Below the pieces are notes generated by a model. The model searched no databases, was not told where the DNA came from, and saw nothing but the letters and a program-made list of their open reading frames with translations. Below, one piece after another: positions 47,914 to 56,985 of a stretch of 64,000 nt of DNA. The stretch is taken from the NCBI GenBank assembly GCA_964477265.1, contig CAYZDJ010000010.1, positions 1-64,000 on the forward strand, written 5' to 3'. The translations under genes and the position numbers were made by a program. The stretch comes from CAIVPM01 sp964477265. GTDB taxonomy: Bacteria > Bacteroidota > Bacteroidia > Chitinophagales > Chitinophagaceae. Positions within the stretch are counted from its first letter, which is position 1, and each line of letters starts with the position of its first letter.

Positions 47914-49380
47914 ATGAAAAAACAATTTTTATCTATTACATTGCTATTTGCATCATTGTTTTCAATTGCACAGTTTAATGTTACTGTAAGCAATGGTGTT
48001 TCGTATGACTTTAAAAAAAAGCCAACATTGCAGGCATTCAATACAGGCAACAAAACATTGATGCTGGTAAGGTATTACGAAAATTTCTTTAACACATATG
48101 ATGCATTTTCATTGGAGAATAATACGCTTAACAATCTTGGTAAAATAAAGATTGATAATGGCAACTTCAATAACATGACAGAGATTAACAGTGTAAACCA
48201 ATTGGGTAATAAGGTATTTGCATTGGTGGAAAATAAAAACAAGGACGAAGGAAAAAACAAGCTGACTGTTAGAAGCATTGACGAGTATGGCACTTTGGGC
48301 AACGATGAAAAAACAATTGGTGCTATAGAGTATGAAAAACGCAGCGACCCAGGCACTTGGCTTGCTTATGTAACAGAAGATAAAAAGCACCTTGCAGTGG
48401 TAATGGTAAATCCCTATGTAAAAGGTCAGCCATTAAGCTGTAAATATTTTTTCTATGATGAGAATTTTAAGGAAATAAGCAGCAGCAACTTTACTATTGG
48501 CAACGAAAAAAAGAAATCATATTTATTTAAGTTACTTGCATCAAACGCAGGCGATTTTTATTTGATTAATGAAGAGTTTGACAAGTCTTATATTTTTCCT
48601 GTGGTGTATAAAAAACCTGCTGCTGATAAAGCTTTCAGCGAATTTCCTGTAATGCTAAACGAGCCATTTAAAAATTTTAACTACACAAGTGCCATTGCAC
48701 CAAATGGCAATCTGGTTGTAGCTGGTTACTACCAGGAAAAAAAAGGATTTATTGTTGGCGATGTACAAGTAAAAGGTGTTTGGGTTTATACAAGCGACAA
48801 ACCAACTGTTGCTACACAACCATTTGATAAACCTATGAAAAACCTTGTTGCACGTGGGCTTTCATTTTTGGGCAATACCATGTTTATTACTGGCGAAGAT
48901 GTAAAGCAAACAACAGTGCCTACACGTCCAGGTTCTATGAGCTTTGAAGAGAATATTAATTATGCATTTGAAAATATTTTAATTACAGGCTACGACTTAT
49001 CTGCTGATACAAAATATGATTTGCCACTTACCAGAAAAGATGCAGCAACAAATAATACAACACATGTTATACCAGCATTTGGCGTTGTTAATGGCAAGTA
49101 CCATCTAATGTTCTCTGACTATGAAAATAAATACGACCAGAAAGCTTATCAATACAATAAAATTCCTGTGCTGGTTTCTATAAACAAAGATGGATTGATG
49201 GAGCAACCTGTGCCGTATAAAAAAGCTATTAAAACTGCACTGCAGGAGCAAAATGACCAAAGCAATATTTACACAGGCTATGCTAGCTTATTTACTGGTT
49301 TGTCTTGCGTGGTAAATAATTCATTTGTATTTTTTAGCCACACTTCAAACAATCAAAAAGCAGTTGTGGTGCTAAAATAA
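47914..49380 (+). CDS. Secreted beta-rich protein of unknown function
   Basis: This 488-residue protein has a signal peptide (MKKQFLSITLLFASLFSIAQ) and a mature part full of short beta strands separated by turns (KKSYLFKLLASNAGDFYLIN, APNGNLVVAGYYQEKKGFIV), as in beta-propellers. No enzyme motif is seen. It starts 14 bases behind the coiled-coil gene. A terminator follows, so the two genes end one unit. Confidence 0.7.
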   Translation: MKKQFLSITLLFASLFSIAQFNVTVSNGVSYDFKKKPTLQAFNTGNKTLMLVRYYENFFNTYDAFSLENNTLNNLGKIKIDNGNFNNMTEINSVNQLGNKVFALVENKNKDEGKNKLTVRSIDEYGTLGNDEKTIGAIEYEKRSDPGTWLAYVTEDKKHLAVVMVNPYVKGQPLSCKYFFYDENFKEISSSNFTIGNEKKKSYLFKLLASNAGDFYLINEEFDKSYIFPVVYKKPAADKAFSEFPVMLNEPFKNFNYTSAIAPNGNLVVAGYYQEKKGFIVGDVQVKGVWVYTSDKPTVATQPFDKPMKNLVARGLSFLGNTMFITGEDVKQTTVPTRPGSMSFEENINYAFENILITGYDLSADTKYDLPLTRKDAATNNTTHVIPAFGVVNGKYHLMFSDYENKYDQKAYQYNKIPVLVSINKDGLMEQPVPYKKAIKTALQEQNDQSNIYTGYASLFTGLSCVVNNSFVFFSHTSNNQKAVVVLK

Positions 49381-49429
49381 AAACACCCTGAATTTAATAG
49401 CCAGAATAAAGTTTACTTAATCAATTATA

Positions 49430-49463
49430 GAATGTACAGATTTTTTCTGTGCATTCTTTTTTT
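49430..49463 (+). terminator. Rho-independent terminator of the secreted-protein pair
   Basis: GAATGTACAGA and TCTGTGCATTC pair over 11 bp (one G-U) with a five-T loop, and seven T follow. Confidence 0.85.
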
Positions 49464-49516
49464 GCAGTAATGAAAGTTGTTTAAAATTTAGTTTTCTTAA
49501 AAATCAATTACTATGC

Positions 49517-49624
49517 ATTTAACCGCAAAGCACACAAAGAAAACACAACACAGAGTTAGCAAAGGTTTGAACTAAATCTTTTTGTATTTCTTTGCGAAAC
49601 CATTGTGTCCTTTGCGGTTTAAAT
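49517..49624. repeat. Imperfect inverted repeat of the CGCAAAG phrase type
   Basis: ATTTAACCGCAAAG (49517-49530) pairs with CTTTGCGGTTTAAAT (49610-49624) with one bulge, and the arms continue as CACACAA / TTGTGTC. The interior has further CGCAAAG/CTTTGCG copies. It lies in the 290-bp space between two convergent genes. Confidence 0.7.
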
Positions 49625-49670
49625 AATTTTAAACAACTTCACTGCAATAAAAAAATACAATTATATATGG

Positions 49671-50648
49671 TTAATGCTTCAATGGCCTTTTTTTAATCAT
49701 GCCACCTTTGGTGTCTCTTATGCTGCTCATTACCACAAAAGCGTCCTTATCAATTTTTTCAAGCTCGGTGTTAAATTTATTTACTTCAAGCCTGGTTAAT
49801 ACGGTATAAACTATTTCAATATCTTTTCTTTCGCCTTTATTGCCAAAGCCACTTTTTCCGTTGTAAACAGTTACACCACGCCCCAGGTTTTCAATAATCA
49901 TTTGTTTTATCTTTTGGCTGTGTGCAGATATAATGGTAACGCCAGTATATTCCTCAATACCTTCAATAACAAAGTCGAGGGTTTTTGAAGCAGATAAATA
50001 AGTAATCATGGAATACAAAGCAATTTCTACCGAAAGAAAATAAGCTGCTGCCGAAAAAATAATAATATTGATAACAATAATAATATCGCCAATGGTGGCT
50101 GCAAATTTCCTGCTTAAATAAATTGCCAATACTTCTGTGCCATCAATTACTGCTCCACCCCTTACAGATAAGCCAATGCCTGCACCCAGAAAAAAACCAC
50201 CAAATACTGCCACCAGCAAATTGTCTTTTGTAACATCAGGGAAAGTAACTGTGCCCACAACAAGTGCAAGACCCAGAATAGCTATCATTGTTTTAATGGC
50301 AAATGCTTTACCTATTGTATTATAGCCAAGAATAACAAAGGGAATATTAATGCAAATAAGTAAAATGTACAGTGGAATGGGAGTTGTTGCAGAAATTAAA
50401 AGTGAAATACCTGTAGCACCACCATCAATAAAATGATTGGTAAGTAAAAAGCCCTTGAAGCCAAACGCTGCCGAAAACACGCCTAAAGTAATTAAAGAAA
50501 AATCCTTTACATTTCTTACAAATGCCCTTTTAAAAGCCAGCATTCCTTTGGCAAGCTGATAATTGGAGTAATCGTTTTTTTTACCCAATTTTTTGCCCTT
50601 GCCTTTCAGTGTTGTTTGTATAACTATTTGTGTGAGGAATGGGTTCAT
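49671..50648 (-). CDS. YitT family membrane protein (DUF161/DUF2179)
   Basis: This 325-residue protein has five to six hydrophobic helices (residues of about 45-235) with the YitT hallmarks: HFIDGGATGISLLIS, GGFFLGAGIGLSVRGGAVIDGTEVLAIYLS. A C-terminal soluble DUF2179 domain follows (about 240-320: GVTIISAHSQKIKQMIIENL, YTVLTRLEVNKFNTELEKID). The family is widespread in Firmicutes and Bacteroidota; transport is suspected, substrate unknown. It stands alone. Confidence 0.9.
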   Translation of the reverse strand: MNPFLTQIVIQTTLKGKGKKLGKKNDYSNYQLAKGMLAFKRAFVRNVKDFSLITLGVFSAAFGFKGFLLTNHFIDGGATGISLLISATTPIPLYILLICINIPFVILGYNTIGKAFAIKTMIAILGLALVVGTVTFPDVTKDNLLVAVFGGFFLGAGIGLSVRGGAVIDGTEVLAIYLSRKFAATIGDIIIVINIIIFSAAAYFLSVEIALYSMITYLSASKTLDFVIEGIEEYTGVTIISAHSQKIKQMIIENLGRGVTVYNGKSGFGNKGERKDIEIVYTVLTRLEVNKFNTELEKIDKDAFVVMSSIRDTKGGMIKKRPLKH

Positions 50649-50701
50649 AATGCTGTAAATTTATACATTTTATTACAGCTTTTGCAAGTATGATTACATG
50701 A

Positions 50702-50818
50702 ATTTGTTTTAGTGTACTTATCACAGATTACGCAGCTATTGCTATTGAAAAATTGAAAAGCAATGACCTTGTTGTACAAAAGAAAACAGAACTAAAAATT
50801 CAGGCTTTGGATTTGTAA
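50702..50818 (+). pseudogene. Possible gene remnant without a start codon
   Basis: A plus-strand frame of 38 sense codons reads like real protein (ending SNDLVVQKKTELKIQALDL, then TAA), but has no usual start codon and follows a TGA directly. It lies between YitT and mazG. It could be the tail of a lost gene. Chance is a real alternative given the short length. Confidence 0.25.
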
Positions 50819-50881
50819 ATTGCTCTGCATTTCCCTTAAAAGGTTGCATTAATATTATTCTATATTCAGCACACTACTTAT

Positions 50882-50893
50882 CCCCTATTTTTA
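50882..50893 (+). promoter_or_regulatory. CCCCTATTTTTA element upstream of mazG
   Basis: This 12-base element lies 10 bases before the mazG ATG. A near copy (CCCCCTATTTTTA, 45309-45321) lies 16 bases before the DUF3667 start, and CCCTATTTTTA occurs at 17902-17912 ahead of dnaK. The TATTTTTA part is one base off the -7 box TAnnTTTG, so these may be promoters. Confidence 0.35.
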
Positions 50894-50902
50894 TACCTTA
50901 TT

Positions 50903-51679
50903 ATGAGTACTGAAAATAAAAAAACATTTTCCGATTTAGTTCAGATAATGAACGAGCTTAGAGAGCAATGTCCATGGGATAAAAAACAAACCATACAAAC
51001 ATTGCGTAGCATGACTGTTGAAGAAACTTATGAATTATCTGACGCCATTATAGGAAACGACTGGCAGAATATTAAGGAAGAATTGGGCGATGTGTTGCTG
51101 CACATTTTATTTTACTCGCGTATTGCCAGCGAGGAAAAGCATTTTACAATTGATGATGTAATTGATGGCATTGCAAAAAAATTAATCCATCGCCACCCAC
51201 ATATTTATGCAGATGTAAAAGTGAATGACGATACAGACGTGAAAAAAAATTGGGAAAAAATAAAGCAGGCCGAAGGTAAAAAAAGTGTGTTGAGTGGAGT
51301 GCCTAATTCTATGAACGCCTTGCCCAAAGCCATTTGCATACAAGAGAAGGCAAAAAAAGTGGGCTTTGAATGGGACAATAAAGAAGATGTGTGGAATAAA
51401 GTGGAAGAAGAAATTGGTGAATTAAAGGAAGCTGTTGTAAGTAATAACCAGCAACATATTGAGGAAGAATTTGGTGATGTGTTGTTTAGCCTTGTAAACT
51501 ACAGCAGGTTTTTACATGTAGATGCAGATGTAGCTTTGGAAAAAGTAAATAAAAAGTTTATAACACGATTTAAAAAAATGGAGGAAGTGGCAACGCAGCA
51601 AGGCAGGCATTTAACAGAAATGAACTTGCAGGAAATGGATGCCATTTGGAATGAAGTTAAAAAAGATATTCATTGCTAA
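50903..51679 (+). CDS. mazG: Nucleoside triphosphate pyrophosphohydrolase MazG
   Basis: This 258-residue, all-alpha NTP-PPase has two MazG repeats. The first is about 10-115 (LREQCPWDKKQTIQTLRSMT, EETYELSDAI, KEELGDVLLHILFYSRIA). The second is about 140-245 (EEEIGELKEAV, EEEFGDVLFSLVNYSRFL). The EExxE and ExxD metal residues are present in both. It hydrolyses non-canonical or excess NTPs and can lower ppGpp in E. coli. Its last 7 bases overlap the histidine kinase gene. Confidence 0.95.
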   Translation: MSTENKKTFSDLVQIMNELREQCPWDKKQTIQTLRSMTVEETYELSDAIIGNDWQNIKEELGDVLLHILFYSRIASEEKHFTIDDVIDGIAKKLIHRHPHIYADVKVNDDTDVKKNWEKIKQAEGKKSVLSGVPNSMNALPKAICIQEKAKKVGFEWDNKEDVWNKVEEEIGELKEAVVSNNQQHIEEEFGDVLFSLVNYSRFLHVDADVALEKVNKKFITRFKKMEEVATQQGRHLTEMNLQEMDAIWNEVKKDIHC

Positions 51680-54600
51680 GCAGTTTAAAAAAAATATTAT
51701 TCCCCAACAAAAATTATTTGCTTATTGCTGCAATAGTTTTTTATTTCATCTCTATTGTTGCTCAACAGTTAGAGGAAAGAAAATATACTGAAAAGCAAGC
51801 ACAGCTTACCATTGAGCAAAATCTTATTAGTAAGGAAAGGAATTTTGAAACACTTGTAAAAAACAAGTCTTTTGTAGATGACATTATAAAAAATAATGAA
51901 AGCATAAACAACGATTATGGTGTAAACTTATACAAACTTGTAGGCGATTCGTTGGAGTTAGTTGCATGGCATAACATCATTTTTAATGACAGTAGTATAA
52001 AAAAAATTGTTGCAGACACCAGTTATTTTATTGCAAATGAAATTGGCTACTTTGAATGCAGGGCAAAAAAAATACAACATGCAGAAGCAATATATTTTGC
52101 TGTTGGATACCTGCCTGTAAAATACAATTTAAGTGTTGCACAGCACACACAATATACAAACCATGCTTTATATAAATATTATAACATTGAGGTATCAAAA
52201 CAAACTACATTACCTGTAAAGAATATTGATAAAAGAGTTCTCTTTTATTTACAGAAAATACAAACTGAAAACAAGGTTTCTTATGGCGTGTTATCAATAT
52301 TAACAAGGGTTTTATCCATTTTATTATTTTGTTTTTATATACATTTTATTACAAGGTTTGCTGCAAAAAAACATGGCTTTAACAAGGGCTTTGCACTGCT
52401 TATTGCTATACTTGCATTATTGCGTTGCATAACATATTTTGCAAAAATTCCATTCGATTTTTCTAATCTTGCTTTATTCGACCCCACCATTTTTGCGTCT
52501 AATTTTTTACATCCTTCGTTGGGCGATTTGTTGACAAACTTGTTGCTGCTGTTTTGGCTTATTAGTTTTTATGAAGGTCATCAGGATTTTTACACAGCAA
52601 AAAGTACAAACAAAAGCAAACTCAGCCTTATTTACCTTTTACTGATAGTGTTTATCAGTTTTATTTTTATTGATGTTATTAAAAGCCTTGTAATAGACTC
52701 TAAAATTCCTTTTGATGTAGGTCATTTCTTTAGTCTTAATATTTTTACAGCTGTTGCATTTATTACTATTTGCCTTGCTGTTATAAACTATCTAAAGCTT
52801 GCTACATTTTTTTATCGAAAAGTAATTGAAACCAAAATGCACATTGCACTGCAGGTTTTAATTGTACTGGTAACAGGCATTGCTGGCACTTTTATAGAAA
52901 GCTATTTTACAAAATACAATATTGGCTTTATTGCAAGCATTGTGGTATGGCTTGTGGTTTTTATTCTTCTACTATTTTTATTTGAAACAAAGCCATATTT
53001 CTTAACCAAAAGAAATACCATTATATCGCTTTACTGGATACTTTTTTTTACCACTTCAACAGCTGCAATTATTATTTTTTTTGAAAACAAACTTGAGATT
53101 GAGCAGAGAAAGCAACTTGCTGAAAAAATTTATCTTGAAAGGAATAATGAAGAAAATTTGTTATTAAGCGATTATGAAAGCAATGAATATCCATATGCCA
53201 TTTACCAAAATGGAAAGTTAAAGGAAAAGAATGGTAATTACTTTTTTTATAAGCATCAAAGCCCTGTTAACAATGGGTTTCAGGTTATTGAAGAAAAAAA
53301 TGCAAGCAAATTAATTTACCAGATAAATGAAAATAATGCTGTTGTAGTGATAAAGGAAACAAAGGATTTTATAAACTTTATCACATTGTTTGCGTATTTG
53401 TTTTTCTCGTTTTTAATAATAGTTTTTTTACTCTTTATTATTATTAACTTGTCAATAAATGCAAGCCAGTTTTTGTATGGCATTAAAGAAAACTTTTATA
53501 GCATTGATGCTCAGATTAAGACAACAGTTTTATTGCTTAGTGCCGTTTCATTTTTAATTATTGGTTTAATATCAATTTATTTTTATACAGAAAAATTTAA
53601 GCAAACTAATGACGAAAAAATTATAAACGTACTAAACACAATTGAACAAATTGGCTACTTTACAAGCATTACTGACACAAGCATTCAGGCTACTATCGAT
53701 GACATTAGCCAGAAAAATAATTTACTATTATCGGCTTACGATACTAAGGGAAAATTGATTGCTGTTGCACATAATAAACTTTTTAAAAATACCCTTGTAG
53801 CACAGCAAATCAACTATACTGCATACCAATCCATTTTTCAGCAACATGAAACATTATTTAAGCAGGATGAAAAAAGTTTTGGCAAAACACTGCACGGCTT
53901 TTACAAACCATTCTTCAATGAAAGTGGCGAAATCATTGGCTGCATCAACATTCCAGATGTGAATTATCAAGCCACGCTTAAGCAGGATTTATCTGGATTT
54001 ATTGCTACATTAATCAATATAAATGCTTTTATTTTTTTACTGGCAACAGCCATTGCATTTATTATTACCAACAGAATTACTGCTTCATTTGCCTTAATAA
54101 AAAATAAAATGAAAGCAGTGAAATGGCAAACAGAAAATGACGAAATTGTGTGGACAAGAAATGATGAAATTGGTGCACTGGTGAATGAATATAATGCTAT
54201 GGTTAGAAAGCTTGATACAACTGCAAAGGCATTTGCACAAAGCCAAAAAGAAATGGCATGGAAAGAAATGGCAAAACAGGTTGCACACGAAATAAAGAAT
54301 CCGTTAACGCCAATGAAACTTAGCATTCAATACTTGCAAAATAAAATTGATGATGATGCCCCAAACATTAAGGAACTTTCTAAAACCGTTGCCCACACTT
54401 TAATTGAGCAGATTAACCAGTTGTCAAATATTGCAAATGACTTTTCGCAGTTTGCAAATATTGGAACTGCCAATGCTGAAAAAATTGACTTAAATGAAAT
54501 AGTAAAAAGCGTTGTTACTTTATTTAGTATTAATGAAAATGTATGTATAAATACAGAATATATTATTGGGGAAAATTTAATTTTTGCTGATAAAATTCAG

Positions 54601-54909
54601 ATAACAAGATTGTTTAACAACATTATTAAAAATGCTATTGAAGCACCCAACACCAATTCAATTATTACAATTAATATTAAAGCGGAAATACGAAAACATA
54701 ACATCATTATTTCTGTGGCAGATAATGGAACTGGCATTCCTGTTGACTTACAGCCCAAAATATTTACCATAAACTTTACTACAAAAAATTCAGGTACAGG
54801 TTTGGGACTTGCCATTTGCAAAGGCATTGTAGAAAATGCCAATGGAAAAATATGGTTTGATACTGCCGAAAAAGGCACAACATTTTTTATTGAGTTGCCT
54901 TTGGCTTAA
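51673..54909 (+). CDS. NtrY-like membrane sensor histidine kinase
   Basis: The start is a TTG at 51673 that overlaps the mazG stop codon; no nearby ATG fits. In this 1078-residue protein helices appear near residues 15-30, a periplasmic stretch follows, then a block of about seven helices (about 205-460), and further helices near 560-590 and 640-660. A PAS/dCache-like sensor (about 670-770), one helix near 780-800, a HAMP region (about 800-850), a His-box (AHEIKNPLTPMKLSI, H872) and an ATPase domain (NNIIKNAIEA, DNGTGIP, GTGLGLAICKGI) complete it. No response regulator is adjacent. The multi-helix N-terminal part suggests an unusual membrane sensor. Confidence 0.9.
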   Translation: MLSSLKKILFPNKNYLLIAAIVFYFISIVAQQLEERKYTEKQAQLTIEQNLISKERNFETLVKNKSFVDDIIKNNESINNDYGVNLYKLVGDSLELVAWHNIIFNDSSIKKIVADTSYFIANEIGYFECRAKKIQHAEAIYFAVGYLPVKYNLSVAQHTQYTNHALYKYYNIEVSKQTTLPVKNIDKRVLFYLQKIQTENKVSYGVLSILTRVLSILLFCFYIHFITRFAAKKHGFNKGFALLIAILALLRCITYFAKIPFDFSNLALFDPTIFASNFLHPSLGDLLTNLLLLFWLISFYEGHQDFYTAKSTNKSKLSLIYLLLIVFISFIFIDVIKSLVIDSKIPFDVGHFFSLNIFTAVAFITICLAVINYLKLATFFYRKVIETKMHIALQVLIVLVTGIAGTFIESYFTKYNIGFIASIVVWLVVFILLLFLFETKPYFLTKRNTIISLYWILFFTTSTAAIIIFFENKLEIEQRKQLAEKIYLERNNEENLLLSDYESNEYPYAIYQNGKLKEKNGNYFFYKHQSPVNNGFQVIEEKNASKLIYQINENNAVVVIKETKDFINFITLFAYLFFSFLIIVFLLFIIINLSINASQFLYGIKENFYSIDAQIKTTVLLLSAVSFLIIGLISIYFYTEKFKQTNDEKIINVLNTIEQIGYFTSITDTSIQATIDDISQKNNLLLSAYDTKGKLIAVAHNKLFKNTLVAQQINYTAYQSIFQQHETLFKQDEKSFGKTLHGFYKPFFNESGEIIGCINIPDVNYQATLKQDLSGFIATLININAFIFLLATAIAFIITNRITASFALIKNKMKAVKWQTENDEIVWTRNDEIGALVNEYNAMVRKLDTTAKAFAQSQKEMAWKEMAKQVAHEIKNPLTPMKLSIQYLQNKIDDDAPNIKELSKTVAHTLIEQINQLSNIANDFSQFANIGTANAEKIDLNEIVKSVVTLFSINENVCINTEYIIGENLIFADKIQITRLFNNIIKNAIEAPNTNSIITINIKAEIRKHNIIISVADNGTGIPVDLQPKIFTINFTTKNSGTGLGLAICKGIVENANGKIWFDTAEKGTTFFIELPLA

Positions 54910-55946
54910 AGTGCAATTATCTTTTCTTCTTTACTGCTTTTTATTGCTGCTTCTATAATTTTCATCACATTCAATCCATCTTGTGCAGATACAGGAACTG
55001 ATTCATCATTTATAATTGCTTTATACATGGCATCATAAAAATCATAATAATTTCCGTGCACCGATTTTATTTTTTCCCTTACTAACTTGCCATTTTTAGT
55101 GCAATGTAGTGTACCGTAATTTTCTTTTTCCTCTGCACCCCAACTTGTTTTATTAGGCTTTTTATTTTGCTGTAATAAAGTTTCCTGCACATCTCCACGA
55201 GGTTTTACAAACGAGCCATTAGTGCCATGTAAAACATAAGCTGGTATTGGTTCTTGCACAATATAGCCAGCTTTTAACCTTACTCTAAAAGTTGGATAAT
55301 AAAATAAAATATCAAAATAATCATCAACCTGTGTTGTGGGTCTTGTGTGCCTTATATCTGCAAAAATTTTTTGTGGCATTCCAAATAAACATAAAGCCTG
55401 GTCTATTACATGTGGTCCTAAATCAAGTACAATACCTGCACCAGGATTAGGTTCTTCTTTATGCTTTTTATATGATAACTCTAAATTAAACCTATCGAAA
55501 TGAAACTCTGCTTCACACAAATCTCCAAGCACTCCTTCATTTAAAATATGTTGCACAGTTTTAAAATCACTGTCCCACCTTCTGTTTTGAAACACCGCTA
55601 ATTTTCTATGTACCTGCTCACTTAAAAACTGTAAGCCACTTGCCTCGCCACTTGTTGTTGTAAACGCTTTTTCAACCACAACATGCTTATCATTCATTAA
55701 AGCCTCTTTGGCAAATTCGTAATGCGTGTTGGTTGGTGTGTTTATAATTACCAAATCAATATCATCATTCAACAACTCTTCATAAGTATCATAGCTTTTG
55801 CAATTAGGATAATGTTGTTGCATTAAATTAGTGCTACGCTCCCATGCACCTACAAGCTCAAACCCTTGATGCAATTGAATAAACGGTGCATGAAAAACCC
55901 TTCCACTCATTCCAAAAGAACATAAAGCTGTTTTAATTTTTTGCAT
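54906..55946 (-). CDS. Gfo/Idh/MocA family oxidoreductase
   Basis: This 346-residue NAD(P)-dependent dehydrogenase has an N-terminal Rossmann fold (IKTALCSFGMSGRVFHAPFI, INTPTNTHYEFAKEALMNDK, HVVVEKAFT with the family Glu-Lys). The C-terminal beta domain follows (RWDSDFKTVQHILNEGVLGD, GIVLDLGPHVIDQALCLFG with the DxxxHxxD-like residues). The substrate is probably a sugar or inositol derivative, unknown. Its stop overlaps that of the convergent histidine kinase through TTAA (54906-54909). Confidence 0.93.
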   Translation of the reverse strand: MQKIKTALCSFGMSGRVFHAPFIQLHQGFELVGAWERSTNLMQQHYPNCKSYDTYEELLNDDIDLVIINTPTNTHYEFAKEALMNDKHVVVEKAFTTTSGEASGLQFLSEQVHRKLAVFQNRRWDSDFKTVQHILNEGVLGDLCEAEFHFDRFNLELSYKKHKEEPNPGAGIVLDLGPHVIDQALCLFGMPQKIFADIRHTRPTTQVDDYFDILFYYPTFRVRLKAGYIVQEPIPAYVLHGTNGSFVKPRGDVQETLLQQNKKPNKTSWGAEEKENYGTLHCTKNGKLVREKIKSVHGNYYDFYDAMYKAIINDESVPVSAQDGLNVMKIIEAAIKSSKEEKIIAL

Positions 55947-56049
55947 AAAATATTTTATAATAAATAAAATAGAACACGGATAAACACTGATTTAACAGAT
56001 TGGCACAGATATTTTTAAAGACTTATTCCATTTGCTTTCAAAACAAAAA

Positions 56050-56985
56050 TTATTTTTTACCGACATTAAAATCAAACAAAGTAGCAGTAAACACAGCAGT
56101 TTCTCTCTTCTTAAATATCACACTCCAGTCTCCTTTATATCGCAATGTTTTTGGTACAATTAGGTCATTATACTTCTGCATTTCCACTTCCATCGAAACA
56201 TTAAAATCATACACGCCTGCTTTGTAACTCAAACTATAATTTCTACCTACTACTTCAAGCGTTGTATAGTCAAACCAGGTTGTCATTTCATCTACAACTA
56301 TATTATTATCTTTTAACCAACCCAAATCTTTCTTTGGAGTTATAGAAAATATGTAGCAGCTTTTTCCACTATGCTCTACAATATCAATTTTATAGTCGTA
56401 ATATTTTTGTGCCTGCTCATCATACAAGTCAAGCTTATTGCCAATAAACGGAATACCACTAATTTTTTTTCCAGGATTAAAGAATAACATTTTAAGTTGC
56501 TCTTTATGCTTCTCCATCCCCTTTTTATTTTCAGTACTGGCTTGCTTTCCTTTTACAATATTATCCTCGCCACACACTTTGCCTTTTGCAAAAAACAAGC
56601 TTGCATACATTTCGGCAGTAGTGTAATTATACTTATGGTTTACTGTGTAAAAATCGCCTGTTGTAGTTTCTTCAATCACTTCTGTTGTTCTGCAACCATT
56701 CTCTCGCACTTGCTTTGTTTTACTGTTTAAAGATGCTTTAATGCTTCCTTTTTTATCAAGCATTTTAATATCATTAAAGCTGGTGTAGCCAAGTATTCTT
56801 AAATTTCTAAATGCCTTGTAAAATGTAGTATCATCCTGTATTTGCTGAATGAGTTTTTTGTAGTCAAAATTGTTTCTTATAAAAACTTCTGGCAGCGTTA
56901 CAGTTCTTTTTTTTTCAACAATAGTAGTATCTTGTGCTATAGCAAAACAAGGCAATAAAAGTAGTATTGACAGTAGTTTCAGCAT
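56050..56985 (-). CDS. Exported protein of unknown function, coupled to def
   Basis: I do not recognise this 311-residue protein. It has a signal peptide (MLKLLSILLLLPCFAIAQ) and a beta-rich mature part with long strands (KIDIVEHSGKSCYIFSITPK, EMTTWFDYTTLEVVGRNYSL) reminiscent of LolA/RseB-like folds. Its ATG overlaps the def stop codon as TAATG (56983-56987), so it is translated with peptide deformylase. Nothing in the sequence explains that link. Confidence 0.72.
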   Translation of the reverse strand: MLKLLSILLLLPCFAIAQDTTIVEKKRTVTLPEVFIRNNFDYKKLIQQIQDDTTFYKAFRNLRILGYTSFNDIKMLDKKGSIKASLNSKTKQVRENGCRTTEVIEETTTGDFYTVNHKYNYTTAEMYASLFFAKGKVCGEDNIVKGKQASTENKKGMEKHKEQLKMLFFNPGKKISGIPFIGNKLDLYDEQAQKYYDYKIDIVEHSGKSCYIFSITPKKDLGWLKDNNIVVDEMTTWFDYTTLEVVGRNYSLSYKAGVYDFNVSMEVEMQKYNDLIVPKTLRYKGDWSVIFKKRETAVFTATLFDFNVGKK

